9,163 nt of DNA from positions 1-9,163 of the forward strand of contig JAITCJ010000085.1 of NCBI GenBank assembly GCA_031283145.1, read 5' to 3'. Every line of letters begins with the position of its first letter. Within the stretch, counting starts at the first letter, position 1. The notes below the pieces were generated by a model. The model saw only the letters and a list, made by a program, of their open reading frames with translations, was not told the origin of the DNA and searched no databases. A program made the translations under genes and the position numbers. Shown in pieces: positions 5,257-9,163 of this stretch. This DNA comes from Holophagales bacterium (GTDB lineage Bacteria; Acidobacteriota; Holophagae; Holophagales; Holophagaceae).

Positions 5257-7977
5257 CTACTTATGCTCTAAACTTGCCTGAGCGGCCGCGACAATGGCTA
5301 TCGGGACTCGGAACGGGCTGCAGCTCACATAGTTAAGTCCGCACTTAAAGAAGAACTTGACGGAGCGCGGGTCGCCTCCGTGTTCGCCGCAGACGCCGAG
5401 TTTGAGTTCAGACTTGACAGAACGGCCTTTCTCACAGGCAATGCGGACTAATTCGCCAATGCCCTGCTGGTCAAGCGTCTGGAAGGGGTCGTCATCCAGT
5501 ATTTTCTTTCTGACATACTCCGACAGAAAGCTGCCCGCGTCGTCGCGGCTGAAGCCAAAGCCCATCTGTGTGAGGTCGTTGGTTCCAAAGCTGAAATAAT
5601 CAGCTTCATGGGCAACCTGGTCGGCGGTGATGGCGGCGCGGGGAATTTCAATCATGGTGCCTATGGGGCAACTGAAATTCGTACCTTGCTCTTTGTTTAT
5701 TTCGTTGATTTCAGCGATCATTTCTGTCTTGGTGAACGTAAGCTCTTTGACTGTGCCTACAAGGGGAACCATGACCTCAGGCACAGCTTTGACGCCCTTC
5801 TTTTCAACATTTATGGCGGCTTCGGCGATAGCGCGCATCTGCATACGTATGATCTCAGGATATGTGATACCGAGGCGGCAGCCACGATGACCCATCATGG
5901 GATTAAATTCGTGCAGTTTCTCAACGCGCTGTTTGACCTCATCAAGAGATAAGCCAAGCACCTTGGCCATTTCAGCCTGACCCTTTTCATCATGGGGGAC
6001 AAATTCGTGAAGCGGCGGGTCAATCAGGCGGATGTTGACAGGCAGGCCGTTCATGGCTTCAAAGATGCCTTCAAAATCCTTGCGCTGCATTGGCAGCAGC
6101 TTGGCCAGCGCGACTTTGCGGCCCTGTACATCATTGGCCAGAATCATTTCGCGGACAGCGATAATGCGTTCACCCTCAAAGAACATGTGTTCTGTCCTGC
6201 ATAAGCCAATGCCCTCCGCCCCAAAAGCCCTCGCTACCGTGGAATCATGGGGGGTATCAGCATTGGTGCGGACTTTCATGGTGCGGTACTTGTTGGCCCA
6301 GGACATGATAGTGGCAAAGCGTTGATATGTCTCGCTCTGATCGGGTTTGATAGTCTTATCAATCAGCACTTGGTTGACTTCGGATGGAGAAGCGCTCAGC
6401 TTGCCCGCGTATATCTCGCCAGCGCTTCCATCAATGGAAATGTAGTCCTCACCGGCTTTCAGAGTAACGCCATCAACGGAAACAGTGCGCTTGACCGTAT
6501 CAATAACAAGAGTGGAAGCGCCGCATACGCACGGTTTGCCCATGCCTCTGGCCACAACTGCGGCATGTGAAGTCATCCCGCCGCGGCCTGTGAGGATGCC
6601 CCTAGCAGCCACCATACCCGCAAGGTCTTCCGGAGAAGTTTCGAGACGGACTAAAACCACAGGCCCCTTTTCGGACAGCTTCTGAGCTTCCTCCGCAGAC
6701 AGGGCAATCAGACCCGTAGCCGCGCCCGGACCTGCCGGAAGTCCCTTTGCCATCAGCTTGCCGGCTTTCCTGAACGATTCCTTTTCGCTGTTATTGAAAA
6801 TCGGAGCCAGAAGCTGTGTCAGGTCGTCAGCTTTGATGCGCTTCAGCGCTGTAGTTTCATCTATCATTCCCTCTTTGACCATATCCAGCGCTATGCGGAT
6901 ACCGGCCAGGGCCGTGCGCTTGCCATTGCGTGTCTGAAGCATGTAGAGCTTGCCCTGCTGGATCGTGAACTCAAGGTCCTGCATATCCTTAAAGTGTTTT
7001 TCCAGCTTCTGGCAGGTGTCAAAAAGTTCTTTATAGACGCTCGGCATGGCTTCTTCCAGGCTCTTCAGGCCGCTGTCTTTAGCCTGGTACTTTGTAATCG
7101 GCTGAGGAGTACGCACACCGGCCACGACGTCTTCGCCTTGAGCGTCAATAAGATACTCGCCGTAGAAGTAAGATTCTCCTGTGCCGGGGTCCCTTGTGAA
7201 AGCAACGCCAGTGCCGCAGTCATCGCCCATATTCCCAAAGACCATCGTTTGTATATTTACAGCGGTACCCCATTCGTCCGGTATTCGGTTCATACGGCGG
7301 TAAATGATGGCGCGTTCCGTATCCCAGGAGTTGAACACAGCGCGCACTCCGCCTAAGAGTTGTTCCCAGGGGTCTTGGGGAAAATCGCTGCCCAGCTTTG
7401 CCTTGACAATGGCCTTAAATTCGGCGCAGAGAGATTTCCATTCATCCGCCGTAATTTCCGTGTCATGTTTTTTTCCCGTTTTGTGTTTCAGTTCATCTAT
7501 CTTTTCTTCAAAGTGGTCCTTGTGGACGTCCAGTACCACGTCGGAGTACATCATGATGAAGCGGCGGTAGCTGTCGTACGCGAAGCGCGGATTATTGCTT
7601 GCTTTCGCCAGACTCTCCACCGTCTGGTCATTCAGTCCGAGGTTGAGGATTGTGTCCATCATGCCGGGCATGGAATCCCGTGCGCCGGACCTGACGGAGA
7701 GGAGTAAGGGCTTTTCAGAGTCTCCCAGTTTCCGGCCCTGATTTTTTTCCAGCCAAACGAGAGATTCGCGGATTTGCTCCACGACTTCCGCAGGAAGTGT
7801 TTTCCCCGCCTGGTTGTACATTGAGCAAACATCGGTTATGACGGTAAAACCCGGAGGTACCGGAACCCCTAAACCAGCCATTTCAGCCAGATTGCAGCCC
7901 TTGCCGCCGAGAATGTTTCGCATCGAAGCATTGCCTTCGTTGCGGTCGCCGCCGAAAGAATAGACGTACTTAGTCAT
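5257..7977 (-). CDS. ppdK: Pyruvate,phosphate dikinase
   Basis: PPDK catalyses the reversible conversion of pyruvate, ATP and phosphate to phosphoenolpyruvate, AMP and pyrophosphate in the cytoplasm, linking glycolysis and gluconeogenesis. The 906 residues match the usual bacterial length. The N-terminal ATP-grasp half opens with GGKGCNLAEMAGLGVPVPPGF (24-44, split here for reading) and includes LSVRSGARDSMPGMMDTILN. The swivelling domain carries the phosphorylated histidine H471 in GGMTSHAAVVARGMG, with T469 at the spot where the plant-type regulatory kinase acts. The C-terminal PEP/pyruvate barrel has IEIPRAA (777-782), YFSFGTNDLTQ and the catalytic cysteine C863 in GVCGEHGGDP. These histidine and cysteine correspond to H455 and C831 of Clostridium symbiosum PPDK. 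The start ATG has GAGG 8 bases before it (7986-7989). It appears to be a single-gene transcript. The sequence GGMTSHAA and length exclude PEP synthase as the better name. Confidence 0.97.
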   Translation of the reverse strand: MTKYVYSFGGDRNEGNASMRNILGGKGCNLAEMAGLGVPVPPGFTVITDVCSMYNQAGKTLPAEVVEQIRESLVWLEKNQGRKLGDSEKPLLLSVRSGARDSMPGMMDTILNLGLNDQTVESLAKASNNPRFAYDSYRRFIMMYSDVVLDVHKDHFEEKIDELKHKTGKKHDTEITADEWKSLCAEFKAIVKAKLGSDFPQDPWEQLLGGVRAVFNSWDTERAIIYRRMNRIPDEWGTAVNIQTMVFGNMGDDCGTGVAFTRDPGTGESYFYGEYLIDAQGEDVVAGVRTPQPITKYQAKDSGLKSLEEAMPSVYKELFDTCQKLEKHFKDMQDLEFTIQQGKLYMLQTRNGKRTALAGIRIALDMVKEGMIDETTALKRIKADDLTQLLAPIFNNSEKESFRKAGKLMAKGLPAGPGAATGLIALSAEEAQKLSEKGPVVLVRLETSPEDLAGMVAARGILTGRGGMTSHAAVVARGMGKPCVCGASTLVIDTVKRTVSVDGVTLKAGEDYISIDGSAGEIYAGKLSASPSEVNQVLIDKTIKPDQSETYQRFATIMSWANKYRTMKVRTNADTPHDSTVARAFGAEGIGLCRTEHMFFEGERIIAVREMILANDVQGRKVALAKLLPMQRKDFEGIFEAMNGLPVNIRLIDPPLHEFVPHDEKGQAEMAKVLGLSLDEVKQRVEKLHEFNPMMGHRGCRLGITYPEIIRMQMRAIAEAAINVEKKGVKAVPEVMVPLVGTVKELTFTKTEMIAEINEINKEQGTNFSCPIGTMIEIPRAAITADQVAHEADYFSFGTNDLTQMGFGFSRDDAGSFLSEYVRKKILDDDPFQTLDQQGIGELVRIACEKGRSVKSELKLGVCGEHGGDPRSVKFFFKCGLNYVSCSPFRVPIAIVAAAQASLEHK

Positions 7978-8001
7978 AAATTAGACCTCATGTGAATCTA
8001 A

Positions 8002-8032
8002 ATTATATATCGCTTCATCGCTTCCGCATCAA
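8002..8032 (-). promoter_or_regulatory. Probable ppdK promoter
   Basis: Minus strand: perfect -10 box TATAAT (8002-8007) with TTGATG (8027-8032) 19 bases upstream as -35; shifting the -10 two bases to TATATA gives a 17-base spacer. The expected start is near 7996, giving a leader of about 18 bases that contains the GAGG ribosome site. If right, the structured block farther upstream is not part of the ppdK leader. Confidence 0.5.
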
Positions 8033-8079
8033 AATTGCGTTCCGCTATTTTGATCTCTGCTACACTGTGGTTTGAGACC

Positions 8080-8237
8080 CCGGCCTTGCTGCGGATACGG
8101 CATCGCAAGCGTTCCTTTAGGCCGGAATAGCCCAATGTCCCGCCCTGAAGGGCGGGTATCACTGCGGGGCGGATGTTTGGCAAACGTGCCTCCGGTTTTG
8201 GCAACGGGTGCAGTGGACGCAAACCCCTGCCAAACAT
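8080..8237. other. Gene-free block with three GC-rich stem-loop domains, possible structured RNA
   Basis: The 369-bp gap between ppdK and the small gene holds no protein gene I can support. It has three successive foldable domains: 8080-8125, closed by CCGGC/GCCGG around a CTTGC-TGC / GCA-GCAAG hairpin; 8139-8156, CCCGCCC TGAA GGGCGGG; and 8173-8237, closed by ATGTTTGGCA/TGCCAAACAT with inner GCC/GGC and GGGT/ACCC pairing. Several frames stay open across it, but they look like GC-rich chance frames. I do not recognise RNase P, SRP, tmRNA or a known riboswitch. Strand is unknown. Confidence 0.35.
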
Positions 8238-8307
8238 TGATAGCGCATGAGCCTGAAGACCCTTGCATCCTTATTGCTGTGGAAGTTTTCTGGTATGCCA
8301 AATTAAT

Positions 8308-8334
8308 CTGAAAAACAGACTGCGCTCTATTTTT
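8308..8334 (-). terminator. Hairpin motif after the small gene, related to the ppdK 3' hairpin
   Basis: Downstream of the small gene the minus strand reads AAAAATAGA GCGCAG TCTGTTTTT: a short stem framed by A5 and T5, followed by CAG. On the plus strand it is CTGAAAAACAG, two bases, TGCGCTCT, one base, TTTTT, matching 24 of 27 positions of the ppdK 3' hairpin core. The stem here is imperfect. Its position 13 bases after the stop codon fits a transcript end. Confidence 0.45.
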
Positions 8335-8346
8335 GCATTAACAACG

Positions 8347-8583
8347 TCAGGATGAAATCATGGATTGCTTAAAGTCGGACGCGCAATCATAAGCTTTCGC
8401 TAATTGAATACGTTGTTTGTACAGTCTCTGCAATTCAGTCCGTCCCAGAGGGCAGTTTTCCTGAAAACAAAACACTTTCCAGTTATCGTCATTCTGACAA
8501 TGTTTCAAACAAATGGCCTCAGCTTCTTCTTCACTGATTGTAAGTAAATATTCTAAGTCGCCTGGAAAGGTCATCCGCCACAT
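8347..8583 (-). CDS. Small cysteine-rich protein of unknown function
   Basis: I do not recognise this 78-residue protein. It begins MWRMTFPGDLEYLLTISEEE; the first part is acidic, the end is basic (LQRLYKQRIQLAKAY). Cysteines are at 25, 29, 39, 44 and 67, giving CX3C-X9-CX4C plus H28, a layout that could bind a metal or form disulfides. There is no signal peptide or membrane helix, so it is probably cytoplasmic. The gene is supported by a strong ribosome site, AAGGAG (8590-8595) six bases before the ATG, a candidate sigma-54 promoter and a terminator-like motif just after the stop. It stands alone, the same way round as ppdK. It could be a small metal-binding or regulatory protein; this is only a guess from the residues. 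Confidence 0.72.
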   Translation of the reverse strand: MWRMTFPGDLEYLLTISEEEAEAICLKHCQNDDNWKVFCFQENCPLGRTELQRLYKQRIQLAKAYDCASDFKQSMISS

Positions 8584-8636
8584 GGGAATCTCCTTGTTTT
8601 ATTTATCGGCAATGTCCGCCGAGACTTTATCTGATA

Positions 8637-8652
8637 TGCCACAATCATGCCA
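8637..8652 (-). promoter_or_regulatory. Candidate sigma-54 (RpoN) promoter of the small gene
   Basis: The minus strand reads TGGCATGATTGTGGCA, matching the sigma-54 consensus TGGCAYRNNNNTTGCW at all defined positions but one (T to G in the -12 element), with GG and GC exactly 10 bases apart. The start would be near 8626, leaving a 43-base leader. An overlapping weaker sigma-70 reading (TTGGCA, 16 bases, GATAAA) is also possible. Confidence 0.5.
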
Positions 8653-8697
8653 AAGCAAAATCTGATACTGGGTAGCCAGTTGCAAAACGCCAGAGCC

Positions 8698-8723
8698 AGT
8701 AGCGAAATCCCGGTTTCACTACT
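8698..8723. promoter_or_regulatory. Dyad at enhancer distance from the sigma-54 promoter
   Basis: AGTAGCGAAA (8698-8707) and TTTCACTACT (8714-8723) form 10-base half-sites with one mismatch around TCCCGG. It lies about 72-97 bases upstream of the predicted start, the usual place for the activator protein that sigma-54 polymerase needs. It could also fold as RNA on the minus strand, where the mismatch becomes a G-U pair. Confidence 0.4.
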
Positions 8724-9163
8724 TCAACGGAGCTGATGGCCGCGCCTGAATGAAGTCGGGCGCGACTTTATAGCAATTTTCGCTTTTATTGCTCGCGCGA
8801 TGGCGGGCAGAACACTCCTACAAGCAATACGAGGCCGTGAACTCCTCTATATGTATCCATTCGCGCGGCAAATAGATAAGCAAGACCGTTAAGTCAATCA
8901 CTTGTCAATCATCTGCCTGTCTGCTCGCAAACTGGTGTTTCGATGTCTTATACCTCATTCTGCAAGCAAATCCCCGCACAGCATTTCATCTGCGAAGTGT
9001 CGAACCGCTACATGGCTTTCTTTTTCTCGCCGCTCACCACCGTCCGTTTATGGAACTGTTATAATACGTTCCCGCCGTGTAAAGGCGGGAACATGAATAT
9101 AAACATGAATAACAAATAAAATATTAATTATATAATTGTTGAAAATAATAGATATAGATTATA
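8724..9163. other. Gene-free right flank with small hairpins and AT-rich tail
   Basis: No convincing gene is seen. One minus-strand run of about 31 codons near 8949-9041 (ERREKESHVAVRHFADEMLC) is open but bounded by stops and has no start, and may be a decayed gene remnant. Minor dyads are AAGTCG GGCG CGACTT (8753-8768) and AGCAAT/ATTGCT (8772-8793). From about 9093 to the edge the sequence becomes strongly AT-rich with a direct repeat AACATGAATA, typical of an upstream region of a gene outside the window. Confidence 0.4.
9068..9092. repeat. Perfect 9-bp GC-rich hairpin
   Basis: GTTCCCGCC (9068-9076), loop GTGTAAA, GGCGGGAAC (9084-9092). No T-run follows on either strand, so a simple intrinsic terminator is unlikely. 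It marks the border between normal and AT-rich sequence. Confidence 0.7.

Noticed and set aside
5357..7707. Many plus-strand frames opposite ppdK
   Set aside because: They are antisense shadows of a strongly conserved enzyme gene and lack start signals.
7998..8301. Two overlapping minus-strand frames and a plus-strand frame (8072-8311) upstream of ppdK
   Set aside because: Frames are open on both strands at once in GC-rich hairpin DNA; none has a ribosome site or recognisable domain. A cysteine-rich reading in the third minus frame is broken by stops.
8584..8900. Search for tRNA, RNase P, SRP or tmRNA genes in the gene-free spacers
   Set aside because: None of the diagnostic loops or conserved sequence blocks of these RNAs was seen by eye.
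9060..9065. TATAAT as a -10 box on the plus strand
   Set aside because: No acceptable -35 box lies 15-19 bases upstream, and no gene follows within the window.
8902..9096. Plus-strand 64-codon frame near the right edge
   Set aside because: No ribosome site, serine/arginine-rich low-information product, and it ends inside the 9068-9092 hairpin region; probably chance.

Overview
The window looks like chromosomal DNA of a delta-proteobacterium close to Desulfovibrio/Desulfovibrionaceae. This rests on protein character (housekeeping RpoD, PomA-like MotA, a full-length bacterial pyruvate,phosphate dikinase) and is an inference from memory of these families, not a search. The protein genes are ordinary and intact. 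The spacers are long, rich in hairpins and largely without genes, which could fit a host-associated lineage losing genes; this is a guess.

Layout: (1) 1-1494 (+), the C-terminal ~497 codons of the primary sigma factor rpoD, cut by the left edge. (2) 1511-4476 (-), a tight cluster transcribed psd -> scpB -> motA -> motB: phosphatidylserine decarboxylase, the condensin accessory protein ScpB, and both flagellar stator subunits. Genes overlap or nearly touch (4-bp ATGA overlap psd/scpB, 26-bp gap scpB/motA, 8-bp overlap motA/motB if motB uses the TTG start argued here). A near-consensus sigma-70 promoter sits almost on the psd start codon. rpoD and motB converge on a short hairpin with a T-run. 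(3) 4477-5256, a 780-bp spacer occupied mostly by an element at 4667-5179: two ~100-bp inverted arms, about 92% alike, enclose a row of smaller palindromes, one with perfect 22-bp arms. A further 20-bp perfect hairpin lies directly after the ppdK stop. (4) 5257-7977 (-), ppdK, 906 codons, with all catalytic motifs and its own promoter and ribosome site. (5) 7978-8346, gene-free, with three successive GC-rich stem-loop domains. (6) 8347-8583 (-), a 78-aa cysteine-rich protein of unknown function, with a strong ribosome site, a good candidate sigma-54 promoter, a dyad at an enhancer-like distance, and downstream a motif shared with the ppdK 3' hairpin. (7) 8724-9163, no convincing gene; a 9-bp hairpin and an AT-rich tail at the edge.

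Joint picture: transcription initiation, chromosome segregation, phospholipid synthesis, motility and central carbon metabolism sit side by side. The parts most worth a second look are non-coding: the nested palindromic element, the hairpin motif shared by two gene ends, the multi-stem block at 8080-8237, and the sigma-54-type control region of the small cysteine-rich gene.
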